Shown: piece after piece, positions 37,600-46,344 of the stretch
How the letters are laid out: each line of letters begins with the position of its first letter
Numbering within the stretch: position 1 is the stretch's first letter
NCBI GenBank assembly: GCA_963700925.1
Contig: OY969553.1
Coordinates: 4,402,001 to 4,466,000, forward strand
DNA: 64,000 nt
Reading direction: 5' to 3'
Source of the DNA: CAWJMD01 sp963700925
GTDB lineage: Bacteria; Actinomycetota; Actinomycetes; Actinomycetales; CAWJMD01
Position numbers and translations under genes: made by a program
Notes under the pieces: model-generated
Database searches by the model: none
Seen by the model: the letters and a program-made list of their open reading frames with translations, nothing else
What the model was told of the DNA's origin: nothing

Positions 37600-38607
37600 A
37601 TGTCTGCCCGCCGCACCGAGAGACTCCTGAACCTCGTCATCGCCCTGCTCGCGACGCGCCGGTGGCTGACCAAGGAGCAGATTCGCCAGGCCGTGCCGCA
37701 GTATGCCGAGAATGACTCCGTCGAGGCCTTCGACCGGATGTTCGAGCGCGACAAGGAGGCCCTGCGCGAGCTCGGCGTCCCCCTGGAGACCGGCACCTAC
37801 TCGGCCTGGTTCGACGACGAGCTCGGCTACCGCATCGACCCAGACGCGTACGCCCTGCCCGAGATCACCTTCACACCTGGCGAGCTGGCCGTGCTGGGCC
37901 TGGCGTCGCGCGTCTGGCAGCAGGCGAGTCTGGCCGGGCCGGCGTCGCGCGCTCTGGTGAAGCTCAAGGCGCTCGGCGTGGACACCGACTCCGCGTCGCT
38001 GGTCGGCATCGAGCCTCGCGTGTCGACCAACGAGCCCTCGTTCGACCGCCTGTACGCGGCGACGCGCGACCGTGCGCCGGTCGCCTTCACCTACCGCAGG
38101 GGCGGACGCGGTGAGCCGGTACGCCGCGAGGTCGAGCCGTGGCAGATCTCCTCGTGGCACGGGCGCTGGTACCTGATCGGCTACGACCGCGACCGGCAGG
38201 ACTCGAGGGTCTTCCGGCTGTCCCGCGTCATCGGCGACGTGGAGCGGATCGGAGCGGCCGGGTCGGTCGAAGCACCCGCTGACGTCGACGCCCACGCCCT
38301 GCTGCGCGCCGTGGTGATGCCCAACCCCGACGACCGCACCGCGCGGCTGAGGATCGAGCCCCACAACGGCCAGGTGCTGCGACGCCGGGCCGGGGCCCCC
38401 GTCCACACCGACGAGCTGGACGTCGGGTTCGCCGACGTGGACGAGCTCGCCGAGGAGGTCGCAGCCCTCGGTGCCCGCGCCGAGGTGCTCGACCCGCCCG
38501 ACCTGCGCGAGGCGGTCGTCATGCTCCTCAAGGGAGCAGCGGCCGCACACCCCCTCGACGAGGCGCCCCCGGAGACCCCCGCAGCCAGCGCAGTGGCGGC
38601 GGAGTGA
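37600..38607 (+). CDS. pafB: WYL-domain transcriptional activator subunit PafB
   Basis: 335 residues: an N-terminal winged helix-turn-helix (about 1-70), a middle region and a WYL domain (about 140-230; WYLIGYDRDRQDSRVFRLSR), then a C-terminal extension. With PafC it forms a heterodimer that, in mycobacteria, activates the LexA/RecA-independent DNA damage response. The usual location is in or near the Pup-proteasome locus. ATG 37600 gives the family spacing to the -10; ATG 37597 adds one Met. The stop overlaps pafC (GTGA). Confidence 0.94.
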   Translation: MSARRTERLLNLVIALLATRRWLTKEQIRQAVPQYAENDSVEAFDRMFERDKEALRELGVPLETGTYSAWFDDELGYRIDPDAYALPEITFTPGELAVLGLASRVWQQASLAGPASRALVKLKALGVDTDSASLVGIEPRVSTNEPSFDRLYAATRDRAPVAFTYRRGGRGEPVRREVEPWQISSWHGRWYLIGYDRDRQDSRVFRLSRVIGDVERIGAAGSVEAPADVDAHALLRAVVMPNPDDRTARLRIEPHNGQVLRRRAGAPVHTDELDVGFADVDELAEEVAALGARAEVLDPPDLREAVVMLLKGAAAAHPLDEAPPETPAASAVAAE

Positions 38608-39566
38608 GCACCCAGGCCAGTGCAGCTGACCGGCTGAGCCGACTGCTGGCGATGGTGCCCTACCTCCTGGCCCGTCAGGGCGTGCCCCTCGCTGACGCGG
38701 CACACCACTTCGAGATCAGCGAGGACGAGCTGGTCAAGGACCTCGAGCTGCTGTTCGTCTGCGGCCTGCCCGGCCACATGCCCGGCGACCTGATCGAGGC
38801 CGACTGGGAGTCAGGCAGGGTCTACCTCGACAACGCCGAGACGATCTCCCGTCCGCTGCGCCTCGGGCTGGACGAGGCCATCACCCTGCTGGTCGGGCTC
38901 CGCACGCTCGCCGCCGCGCCCGGTGCCGGCGACCGCGACGCGCTGGACGGCGCGCTGGCCAAGCTCTCCGAGGCGTCCGGTGACGCGGGGCGCGTCGCGG
39001 GCGCCGTCGCGGTCGACCTGGACGACGACGAGGCCGGCCAGGTGCTCGTCACAGTCCGGCAGGCCCTAGCCGGTCGGCGCCGGCTGCACCTGAGATACCT
39101 CGTGCCGGGCCGTGACGAGGCCACCGAGCGCGAGGTCGACCCGATGAGGGTCGTCAGCCTCGCCGGCCACTGGTACCTGGAGGGCTGGTGCCACCGTGCC
39201 GACGGCGTGCGGCTCTTCCGGCTCGGACGGGTGCTGGCGGCCGACGTCCTCGACCAGGACGGCACCCCGCCCCCGCAGGCCCGCAGCCGCGACCTCGACG
39301 ACCGGCTCTTCACGCCGTCCCCGTCCGACACCCTCGTCACCCTTGACCTCTCGCCGCGATCCCACTGGGTCGTCGACCACTACCGGCCCGAGCACACCGA
39401 GGAGCTGGACGACGGGCGGGTGCGCGCGCAACTGCGCATCGCCGACACCGGCTGGCTGCGGCAGCTGGTGCTGCGGTCTGGCGGCGGTGTGGTCGTCCTC
39501 GGACCACCCGAGGTGGTCACCCAGGTGGCCCAAGATGCCCATCTGGCGCTGGCGCGCTACTCCTGA
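38604..39566 (+). CDS. pafC: WYL-domain transcriptional activator subunit PafC
   Basis: 320 residues with the same layout as PafB: HTH at about 7-60 (LLAMVPYLLARQGVPLADAA), WYL domain with HWYLEGWCHRADGVRLFRLGR, and a C-terminal WCX-type part. GTG 38604 overlaps the pafB stop by four bases, fitting a one-to-one complex. Confidence 0.94.
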   Translation: MSTQASAADRLSRLLAMVPYLLARQGVPLADAAHHFEISEDELVKDLELLFVCGLPGHMPGDLIEADWESGRVYLDNAETISRPLRLGLDEAITLLVGLRTLAAAPGAGDRDALDGALAKLSEASGDAGRVAGAVAVDLDDDEAGQVLVTVRQALAGRRRLHLRYLVPGRDEATEREVDPMRVVSLAGHWYLEGWCHRADGVRLFRLGRVLAADVLDQDGTPPPQARSRDLDDRLFTPSPSDTLVTLDLSPRSHWVVDHYRPEHTEELDDGRVRAQLRIADTGWLRQLVLRSGGGVVVLGPPEVVTQVAQDAHLALARYS

Positions 39567-39670
39567 CGGGCCTGATCAAGGGAGCAATCCTCAAGTTCTG
39601 CTGAGCCTGGGCCGATGGAACCTCAATCGTTCGAGAGCCCTTTCAGCCCAGTAGAAGAGGTGAATCCGCA

Positions 39671-40018
39671 GTGACCACGATCAAAGCCTCTTGCCCGTGT
39701 TGCGGTGATGTCGACCTGACCCCGCCCCAGGTGCGCCTGGTCGTTTGCTCAGTCTCGGCCTGGTCGTACTACACGTTCCTCTGCTCCGGCTGCAACGACG
39801 TCATTCGCAAGCCGGCCGCCGCCGAGATCGTCAAGCTGCTCATCACCGGCGGTGTCGTCGCCGAGTCGTGGGCCGTGCCCGCCGAGGCGCTCGAGGAGCA
39901 CGACGGACCCGCGATCGGCTACGACGACGTCCTCGACTTCGCCCTCTGGCTCGACACGGCCGACCTGGTGGCCGCTGCCGCCTCGACCACGCTGCACGCC
40001 CGCCGCCCCGTCGCCTGA
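39671..40018 (+). CDS. small conserved protein with two Cys pairs
   Basis: 115 residues. Cysteines are placed as CPCC near residues 8-11 and CSGC near residues 39-42, suggesting a zinc ribbon. The C-terminal half is Ala-rich and helical, with DYGD-like acidic turns. The start GTG 39671 has the Shine-Dalgarno GAGGTGA. It lies between pafC and the tat genes. No function is known to me. Confidence 0.72.
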   Translation: MTTIKASCPCCGDVDLTPPQVRLVVCSVSAWSYYTFLCSGCNDVIRKPAAAEIVKLLITGGVVAESWAVPAEALEEHDGPAIGYDDVLDFALWLDTADLVAAAASTTLHARRPVA

Positions 40019-40061
40019 CCGGGCCACCTACTCGCACCTCCCACTCGCGCGCCGACCCCAC

Positions 40062-40067
40062 TAGGGT
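40062..40067 (+). promoter_or_regulatory. -10 hexamer TAGGGT, leaderless promoter of the small membrane protein
   Basis: TAGGGT is followed by six bases and GTG 40074. Confidence 0.55.
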
Positions 40068-40073
40068 CGGCGC

Positions 40074-40373
40074 GTGCTCTGGTTCTGGCTGTGGTTCGTG
40101 CTGGTGCTCGGCGCCCTCGTGGTGCTGGGACTGCTCGCGTGGCGCATCTTCCGCAAGGGTGTCGCCGTCTTCCGTGCTGTCGGTCGCGTGGCTGACACGG
40201 TGGGCGAGACCAACGCCGCCAGCGAGAGCGCGTTCGACGAATGGCTGCTGCTGCGCGCCGAACAGGACCTCGCCGACGCCGACCAACGCGAGCGCGACCT
40301 GGCGTCGGGGCACGGCCGCCGCCCGTCCGGCACCGGGTCGCGACGAAGCCGGTCCCCGCGCGTCGTACGATGA
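40074..40373 (+). CDS. small single-pass membrane protein
   Basis: 99 residues. One strong hydrophobic segment (residues 2-24, rich in Trp, Leu and Val) is followed by a charged, probably helical cytoplasmic part and a basic tail (residues 80-99). A leaderless promoter supports the start. It precedes tatA but nothing ties it to Tat export. Function unknown. Confidence 0.68.
   Translation: MLWFWLWFVLVLGALVVLGLLAWRIFRKGVAVFRAVGRVADTVGETNAASESAFDEWLLLRAEQDLADADQRERDLASGHGRRPSGTGSRRSRSPRVVR
40366..40371 (+). promoter_or_regulatory. -10 hexamer TACGAT of tatA
   Basis: TACGAT lies inside the end of the preceding gene. It gives a leader of about 23 bases with GAGAGG as the Shine-Dalgarno for ATG 40401. 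Confidence 0.45.
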
Positions 40374-40400
40374 CCGGACCCGAAACCGAGAGGTCCTGAC

Positions 40401-40703
40401 ATGGGCAAGTTCTTCGACAACCCTGTGCTGCTGATCGTCCTGGTGGTGATCGTCGTTCTCGTCTTCGGCGCCAACAAGCTGCCCGGCGCGGCCCGGAGCC
40501 TGGGTCGCTCGATGCGGATCTTCAAGTCCGAGGTCAAGCAGATGAAGGACGACGACGAGCCGGGCACGCCCTCCGCACGCGCGTCGGCCGAGCCCCCGAT
40601 CGAGGGCCGGGTCGTCGACGACTCCGGCGCCCGCCGCGCCGACGACGGCCGAGCCAGCCAGGACAACCGCACGACGCAGGACACGCCCGGCAAGGATCTC
40701 TGA
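40401..40703 (+). CDS. tatA: twin-arginine translocase subunit TatA
   Basis: Pore-forming component of the Tat pathway for folded proteins, 100 residues. Seen: a short N-terminal transmembrane helix (about 8-21), hinge FGANKLP (22-28), an amphipathic helix (about 29-50) and an acidic, disordered tail. It has no long C-terminal TatB-like domain. tatC follows after 49 bases. Confidence 0.94.
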   Translation: MGKFFDNPVLLIVLVVIVVLVFGANKLPGAARSLGRSMRIFKSEVKQMKDDDEPGTPSARASAEPPIEGRVVDDSGARRADDGRASQDNRTTQDTPGKDL

Positions 40704-40752
40704 CCGCCGTCGCGGCTCGACCCGACGACACTCAGGCCGGACACTTCCACCC

Positions 40753-41568
40753 ATGCCGCTGAGCCCTGCCCGCCGGGCCAACCCCGAGGGACGGATGGCG
40801 CTGCGCGCACACCTGCGCGAGCTGCGCGACCGGCTCCTGAAGGCAGCGCTGGGGCTGCTGGCCGGCGCGGTGGTCGGGTGGTTCCTGTACGACCCCGTGC
40901 TCGAGGCGCTCGGGCGTCCGATCCAGGAGGTCGCCGAGGCGGCCGACCGCTCGGCGTCGCTCAACTTCGGCACCGTCGCCAGCCCGTTCGACCTGAAGAT
41001 CAAGATCTCGATCTTCATCGGGGCGATCGTCTCCAGCCCGATCTGGATCTACCAGCTGTGGGCCTTCGTGACGCCCGGTCTCAAGCGCCGGGAGCGCCGC
41101 TACGCGCTGGCCTTCGTGGCAGCAGCCGTGCCGCTGTTCCTGGCAGGGTCGTTCCTGGCGTACCAGGCGATGCCCAACTTCGTGAAGTTCCTCGTCGGCT
41201 TCAGCCCGGACGGCTTCTCCAACTTCATCGACGCCCAGGTGTACCTGGGATTCGTGATGCGGGTCATCCTGAGCTTCGGGCTCTCGTTCCTGGTCCCGGT
41301 CGTGCTGGTCGGGCTGAATCTCGTCGGGGTGGTCTCGGGCCGGGCCATGCTGAAAGCGTGGCGGTGGGTGGTCGTGGCCTCGTTCACGTTCGCGGCGATC
41401 GCGACACCCACGCCGGACATCCTGTCGATGTTCCTCCTCGCCCTGCCCCTGCTGGGGCTCTTCGTCCTGGCGATCGGGTTCTGCCTCGTCAACGACCGCC
41501 GGCGCCGCCGCTCCAGCGGGGAACCTGACTACGAGGCACTGGACGACGACGAGGCCAGCACCCTGTGA
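40753..41568 (+). CDS. tatC: twin-arginine translocase subunit TatC
   Basis: Six-helix membrane receptor for twin-arginine signal peptides, 271 residues. Seen: HLRELRDRLLKA near the N-terminus with the conserved Glu of the signal-binding site, PIWIYQLWAFVTPGL, and the charged C-terminal tail. No obvious Shine-Dalgarno lies directly before ATG 40753. The stop overlaps the lipid kinase start (GTGA). Confidence 0.95.
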   Translation: MPLSPARRANPEGRMALRAHLRELRDRLLKAALGLLAGAVVGWFLYDPVLEALGRPIQEVAEAADRSASLNFGTVASPFDLKIKISIFIGAIVSSPIWIYQLWAFVTPGLKRRERRYALAFVAAAVPLFLAGSFLAYQAMPNFVKFLVGFSPDGFSNFIDAQVYLGFVMRVILSFGLSFLVPVVLVGLNLVGVVSGRAMLKAWRWVVVASFTFAAIATPTPDILSMFLLALPLLGLFVLAIGFCLVNDRRRRRSSGEPDYEALDDDEASTL

Positions 41569-42464
41569 GGGTGGCCCTGGTGGCCAACCCCACGAGCGGC
41601 AAGGGACTCGGGGCACGCAGCACCTCGATCGTGCTCGAACGGCTGCGGCGGCACGGTGTCGAGGTTCGCGACGTCAGTGCCTCGACGGCGGCCGCTGCCC
41701 GGCACCAGGCTGTCGCCGCGGTGAACGGTGGTGTCGACGCCCTGTTCGTGGTCGGCGGCGACGGCATGACGCACCTGGGCGTGAACGCCTGCGCCGGCAC
41801 CGGTGTGCCGCTCGGGGTCGTGGCCGCAGGCACCGGCAACGACTCGGCACGCGGACTCGACCTGCCAGTGGGTGACCCGGTGAAGGCGGTCGACCGTGCC
41901 GTGGAGAGGCTGCGCGACGGACAATCGAGGGCACTGGACGCCGGCCGCGTTGAGACCGCTGACGGCACCCGCCGCTGGTTCCTCGGGGTGCTGGGCGCGG
42001 GCTTCGACGCCATCGTCAACGAGCGGGCCAACGGGTGGACGTGGCCGCGCGGACGGATGCGCTACAACGTCGCCACGGCGCGCGAGCTACCGGCTTTCCG
42101 GCCGATCAGCTACCGCCTCGAGCTGGACGGCGTCAGCGTCGACGAGCGAGCCATGCTGGTGTCGGTCGCCAACGGCACCAGCTACGGCGGCGGGATGCGC
42201 ATCGCACCTGATGCCTCGTACACGGACGGCTTGCTCGATGTCGTCGTGCTCGGCCCGGTGTCGACGGTCGAGCTCTTGCGCCTGTTCCCGACGGTGTACT
42301 CCGGACGGCACGTCCACCACCGAGCGGTCAGCGTCCGACAGGTGCGCACGTTGATCCTGGAGACGCCGGGCAGGGACCTCGTCGTGTACGCGGACGGCGA
42401 GCGCATCGGTCCGACGCCCATCCAGTGCGAGGTGGTACCAGCGGCTGTCCAGCTGCTGGCCTGA
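41565..42464 (+). CDS. diacylglycerol kinase family lipid kinase
   Basis: 299 residues with the DAGK catalytic fold: VANPTSGKG at the N-terminus, GGDGM (64-68) as the ATP-binding signature, then AAGTGNDSARGL. The family includes soluble enzymes that phosphorylate diacylglycerol, sphingosine or related lipids at the inner membrane face. GTG 41565 overlaps the tatC stop, so it is translationally coupled. Lipid substrate unknown. Convergent with the MOSC gene, four bases apart. Confidence 0.93.
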   Translation: MRVALVANPTSGKGLGARSTSIVLERLRRHGVEVRDVSASTAAAARHQAVAAVNGGVDALFVVGGDGMTHLGVNACAGTGVPLGVVAAGTGNDSARGLDLPVGDPVKAVDRAVERLRDGQSRALDAGRVETADGTRRWFLGVLGAGFDAIVNERANGWTWPRGRMRYNVATARELPAFRPISYRLELDGVSVDERAMLVSVANGTSYGGGMRIAPDASYTDGLLDVVVLGPVSTVELLRLFPTVYSGRHVHHRAVSVRQVRTLILETPGRDLVVYADGERIGPTPIQCEVVPAAVQLLA

Positions 42465-42468
42465 CCGC

Positions 42469-43260
42469 TCACACCAGGGCTACAGGGTCGCCGACCCGGA
42501 GAGTGCCCGGTGTCAGCACCATGGCACCGACACCGAACACGACCTCGCCGTCACGCGTGCGGTCGGCGGCCAGGAGACGCAGCGGGTCGTCGCCGGCCCG
42601 CTCGCCGGTGCCGGGCACGAGCCGGATCACGGCACAGCGGGCGATGGACGAGCGCACCTCGAGGTCGACGTCACCGACGCGCAGCCGCCGCCCGACCCAG
42701 CCGTCCTCGGCGAACGGCGGTGCCGAGCCCGTCTCGACCAGGGCCGTGGCGCGGAACCGCTCGTCGTCGATCTCGTCGACGCCGGCGCGGCGGGCGAGCT
42801 CGCGCAGCGACGACGTGGAGACCAGCGTCACGGGCTCCGCGTAGACGACCGCGCCGGGCTGGTCGGCCCGCGCCAGCCGCACCGGGTAGCCGACCAGGCG
42901 CGACAACGCCTCGTCCCAGGGACCCGGCAGGGGGTGCAGGACGGCGGTGCGCCTCCAGTACTCGGCGACGAGGGGCGTGCCGGTGGGCGTGGTGGCAGGG
43001 ACGGCGAAGTTGTCTCCGTCGGGGAGCTGGAGGTTCAGCGTCCCGTCGGCGTCCAGCCTCGGCGTGATGCGCAGCACCGGCGGGTTCTCGACCGTCCGCA
43101 GCACCGTGGTCCCGCGAGCGGGGTGGTCCGTCAGCAGCGCGAACCGCCGGTCTCCGGCGGGTCCGGTGAGAGTGACCTCGAGCGACGTGGGGTGAGCGTG
43201 CGCCCCACCCTTGATCGGCGATACGCCGAGACGCGCGACGGTGGACGTGGTGCTCGACAC
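42469..43260 (-). CDS. MOSC domain-containing protein (MOSC N-terminal beta barrel)
   Basis: 263 residues. An N-terminal beta-barrel domain (ARLGVSPIKGGAH) is followed by a MOSC domain with a single conserved Cys near residue 207 (SSIARCAVIRLVP). That is the pattern of YcbX/mARC-type proteins that bind molybdenum cofactor and reduce N-hydroxylated compounds. Start GTG 43260 follows a leaderless promoter. No electron-transfer partner gene is nearby. Confidence 0.88.
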   Translation of the reverse strand: MSSTTSTVARLGVSPIKGGAHAHPTSLEVTLTGPAGDRRFALLTDHPARGTTVLRTVENPPVLRITPRLDADGTLNLQLPDGDNFAVPATTPTGTPLVAEYWRRTAVLHPLPGPWDEALSRLVGYPVRLARADQPGAVVYAEPVTLVSTSSLRELARRAGVDEIDDERFRATALVETGSAPPFAEDGWVGRRLRVGDVDLEVRSSIARCAVIRLVPGTGERAGDDPLRLLAADRTRDGEVVFGVGAMVLTPGTLRVGDPVALV

Positions 43261-43266
43261 CGCCGC

Positions 43267-43272
43267 ACCGTA
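43267..43272 (-). promoter_or_regulatory. -10 hexamer TACGGT, leaderless promoter of the MOSC gene
   Basis: On the minus strand TACGGT is followed by six bases and GTG 43260. Confidence 0.5.
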
Positions 43273-43328
43273 GCCAACGAGGGACCGGGCGCCCGGGACG
43301 GGGTCGTGGCCCTGGCCTGAGGGTGGCC

Positions 43329-43334
43329 TAGATT
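43329..43334 (+). promoter_or_regulatory. -10 hexamer TAGATT, leaderless promoter of the helicase
   Basis: TAGATT is followed by six bases and ATG 43341. Confidence 0.6.
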
Positions 43335-43340
43335 CGAAGC

Positions 43341-46292
43341 ATGTCGTCTCCGGCCGAGCGGTTCGCGGCCGCCCGCGAGCGGGCGGGAGGCTCCAGCAGT
43401 CAGCTGCAGAGCTTCGCCGACGGGCTGGGCTTCGAGCTCGACAGCTTCCAGAGCGACGCCTGCGCTGCGCTCGAGGGTGGGCACGGCGTCCTCGTGGCAG
43501 CGCCGACAGGGGCCGGCAAGACCGTGGTGGGGGAGTTCGCCGTCCACCTGGCTCTCTCGTCCGGACGAAAGGCCTTCTACACCACGCCGATCAAGGCACT
43601 GAGCAACCAGAAGTACGTGGACCTGGTGGCGCGGTACGGCGCCGACCGCGTCGGGCTGCTGACCGGGGACACGAGCGTGAACGGCGAGGCGCCGGTGGTC
43701 GTCATGACCACCGAGGTGCTGCGCAACATGCTCTACGCAGGCTCGTCGACCCTCGCTGGCCTGGCCTACGTCGTGATGGACGAGGTGCACTACCTCGCCG
43801 ACCGGTTCAGGGGGCCGGTCTGGGAGGAGGTGATCATCCACCTGCCCCGGGAGGTGCTGGTGGTCTCGCTGTCGGCGACGGTGTCGAACGCCGAGGAGTT
43901 CGGCGCCTGGCTCGACACCGTGCGCGGCGACACCCGCATCGTCGTCAGCGAGCACCGGCCGGTTCCGCTGTGGCAGCACGTGCAGGTGGGGACACGACTG
44001 GTCGACCTGTTCGCCGAGGACGGGGCCGGCCACGGGGTCGTGAACCCCGAGCTGCTGCAGATCAGCCGCGACGACGGGCAGCGGCACCGCGACTCGCGCG
44101 CGCTCCGGGGCGGCCGTGACGGGCGAGGTCGCCCGGCGGTGCAGGGGCGCGGCGGGCCCGGCGCCGGGGCACGCGGGGGATCGCGCGGGGGATCGCGCGG
44201 GGGATCGCGCGGGGGATACGGGCCGACGACTGGCCGGGGGAGGCCGGGTGGCATCGATCCGCGGTGGGCCGCGAGCGGGTCAGGTGCGTCGAGGTCGGGC
44301 GTCCCGTCCCGCGCGCAGGTCGTGGAGCGGCTCGACGCCGAGGGGCTCCTGCCCGCGATCACCTTCATCTTCAGCCGCGCAGGGTGCGACGCCGCGGTAC
44401 GGCAGTGCCTGGCCTCGGGGCTGAGGCTCACGACGTCGCCGGAGCGTGCGGAGATCCGCAAGGTCGTGCAGCAGCGCACGTCACAGATTCCCGAGGCCGA
44501 TCTCGCAGCCCTCGGCTACCACGAGTGGTTCGACGGCCTTCAGCGTGGCGTCGCGGCCCATCACGCCGGCTTGCTGCCGACGTTCAAGGAGGTCGTCGAG
44601 GAACTGTTCACGCGCGGCCTCGTGAAAGCCGTGTTCGCCACGGAGACACTGGCTTTGGGCATCAACATGCCGGCGCGCAGCGTGGTGCTGGAGAAACTGG
44701 TGAAGTTCAACGGCGAGTCACACGCAGCCGTGACCCCAGGGGAGTACACGCAACTGACGGGCCGTGCCGGCCGCCGCGGCATCGACATCGAGGGGCACGC
44801 CGTCGTGGTGTGGCATCCCGGCCTCGACGCCGAGGGAGTGGCTGGCCTGGCGTCCACGCGCACCTACCCACTTCGCTCCAGCTTCCGGCCCACGTACAAC
44901 ATGGCGGTCAACCTCGTCGCGCAGGTCGGACGGCGCGAGGCCCGAGAGATCCTGGAGACGTCGTTCGCGCAGTTCCAGTCCGACCGCGCGGTCGTGGGTC
45001 TCGCCCGCAAGGTGCGCACGATGGACGAGGCCCTGTCCGGCTACGCCGAGGCGATGACGTGCCACCTGGGCGACTTCACCGACTACGCCTCGTTGCGGCG
45101 CCGGCTCGCCGAGGTCGAGAAGGACACGTCGCGCGAGGTCGCCAGGCGGCGGCGCAGCCAGGCGCTGGCCTCGCTCGAGAGGCTGCGCCCGGGCGACGTC
45201 ATCCGGGTGCCCGCTGGGCGGCGCTCGGGCTTCGCCGTCGTCCTCGACCCGGGCACGGCCGGTGGCCTGGAGGGGCCTCGTCCGACAGTGCTGACCGCCG
45301 ACCGCGACGTGCGGAGGCTGTCGCTCCACGACGTACCGACCGCCGTCGAACCCGTTGCGACCGTGAGGATTCCGAAGAAGTTCAACCCGCGAAACCCCGC
45401 CGCGCGGCGCGACCTGGCCTCCTCGCTGCGGGCGGCGCTCACGGAGGGAAGGCTGATGGAAGGGCCTCCCGACCGGCGGTCGCGGGCGGCCGACGCGGAG
45501 GGCGACGACACCCGCTCGCGCGAGACCGAGGACGAGGCCGTGGCTCTACGGCGGAAGCTCCGCCAGCACCCGTGCCACGGGTGCGCCGAGCGCGAGGACC
45601 ACGCGCGGTGGGCCGACCGCTGGGCCAAGCTGAGCCGGGAGCGCGACAACCTGGTGCGGACGATCGAGGGCCGCACCAACACGATCGCGCGCACCTTCGA
45701 CCGCGTGTGCGACCTGCTCGTCGAGCTCGACTACCTGCGACGCGAGGCCGACGGGCTGGTCGTCACGTCTGCGGGGCAGCGCCTGCGCAGCATCTACACC
45801 GAGAAGGACCTGCTCGTCGCCGAGTGCCTCAGGGCCGGCATCTGGCGCGGCCTGGACCCGGCAGGGATGGCCGCCGTCGCCTCGGCCATCGTCTTCGAGG
45901 CCCGTCGCGACGAGACCGGGATCGGCCCACGCACTCCCGGCGGTGCGACGCGGAGGGCCCTTGACGACACGGTCCAGGCCTGGTCTCGACTGCAGGACCG
46001 CGAGGCGGCCCACCGGCTGGAGCTGACCGGGCCCCCCGACCTCGGCCTCACCTGGCCGATCCACCGATGGGCGCTCGGACGGCGGCTCGAGCAGGTGCTG
46101 GAGGACGGCGACCTCACGCCGGGCGACTTCGTCCGCTGGACGCGGCAGGTGGTCGACCTGCTGGGCCAGCTCGGCCAGGCGGCCCAGGGCGGGCACGGGA
46201 CACCCGCCGACGCGGCGGTAGCTGCTGTGGCTCGGGACGCGATCGCGGTCATCGACCGGGGCGTCGTGGCCACCGCCGGCGTCGACCGCTGA
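43341..46292 (+). CDS. helY: Ski2/Mtr4-like DExH-box helicase (HelY family)
   Basis: 983 residues. RecA-like domain 1 has Walker A APTGAGKT (54-61), TTPIKALSNQKY, and DEVH (147-150) with SAT (LSATVSN). RecA-like domain 2 has QLTGRAGRRGID. A winged-helix and helical C-terminal region completes a Ski2-like RNA helicase. Between the two RecA domains (about residues 250-320) lies a low-complexity, RGG-rich insertion with RGGS repeats. Cysteines CHGC at about residue 750 may bind metal. Thought to act in RNA turnover; the bacterial role is poorly known. Confidence 0.93.
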   Translation: MSSPAERFAAARERAGGSSSQLQSFADGLGFELDSFQSDACAALEGGHGVLVAAPTGAGKTVVGEFAVHLALSSGRKAFYTTPIKALSNQKYVDLVARYGADRVGLLTGDTSVNGEAPVVVMTTEVLRNMLYAGSSTLAGLAYVVMDEVHYLADRFRGPVWEEVIIHLPREVLVVSLSATVSNAEEFGAWLDTVRGDTRIVVSEHRPVPLWQHVQVGTRLVDLFAEDGAGHGVVNPELLQISRDDGQRHRDSRALRGGRDGRGRPAVQGRGGPGAGARGGSRGGSRGGSRGGYGPTTGRGRPGGIDPRWAASGSGASRSGVPSRAQVVERLDAEGLLPAITFIFSRAGCDAAVRQCLASGLRLTTSPERAEIRKVVQQRTSQIPEADLAALGYHEWFDGLQRGVAAHHAGLLPTFKEVVEELFTRGLVKAVFATETLALGINMPARSVVLEKLVKFNGESHAAVTPGEYTQLTGRAGRRGIDIEGHAVVVWHPGLDAEGVAGLASTRTYPLRSSFRPTYNMAVNLVAQVGRREAREILETSFAQFQSDRAVVGLARKVRTMDEALSGYAEAMTCHLGDFTDYASLRRRLAEVEKDTSREVARRRRSQALASLERLRPGDVIRVPAGRRSGFAVVLDPGTAGGLEGPRPTVLTADRDVRRLSLHDVPTAVEPVATVRIPKKFNPRNPAARRDLASSLRAALTEGRLMEGPPDRRSRAADAEGDDTRSRETEDEAVALRRKLRQHPCHGCAEREDHARWADRWAKLSRERDNLVRTIEGRTNTIARTFDRVCDLLVELDYLRREADGLVVTSAGQRLRSIYTEKDLLVAECLRAGIWRGLDPAGMAAVASAIVFEARRDETGIGPRTPGGATRRALDDTVQAWSRLQDREAAHRLELTGPPDLGLTWPIHRWALGRRLEQVLEDGDLTPGDFVRWTRQVVDLLGQLGQAAQGGHGTPADAAVAAVARDAIAVIDRGVVATAGVDR
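44173..44220 (+). repeat. 12-bp tandem repeat encoding RGGS in the helicase gene
   Basis: Three exact 12-base units and a diverged fourth encode RGGS-RGGS-RGGS-RGGY. The period keeps the reading frame. Confidence 0.9.
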
Positions 46293-46332
46293 GCCCGCGA
46301 CGGCGCCGGCAGAGTGCTGTCGGTGGCAGGCT

Positions 46333-46338
46333 TACGCT
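46333..46338 (+). promoter_or_regulatory. -10 hexamer TACGCT, leaderless promoter of the pirin gene
   Basis: TACGCT is followed by six bases and GTG 46345. Confidence 0.55.
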
Positions 46339-46344
46339 GGCGGT

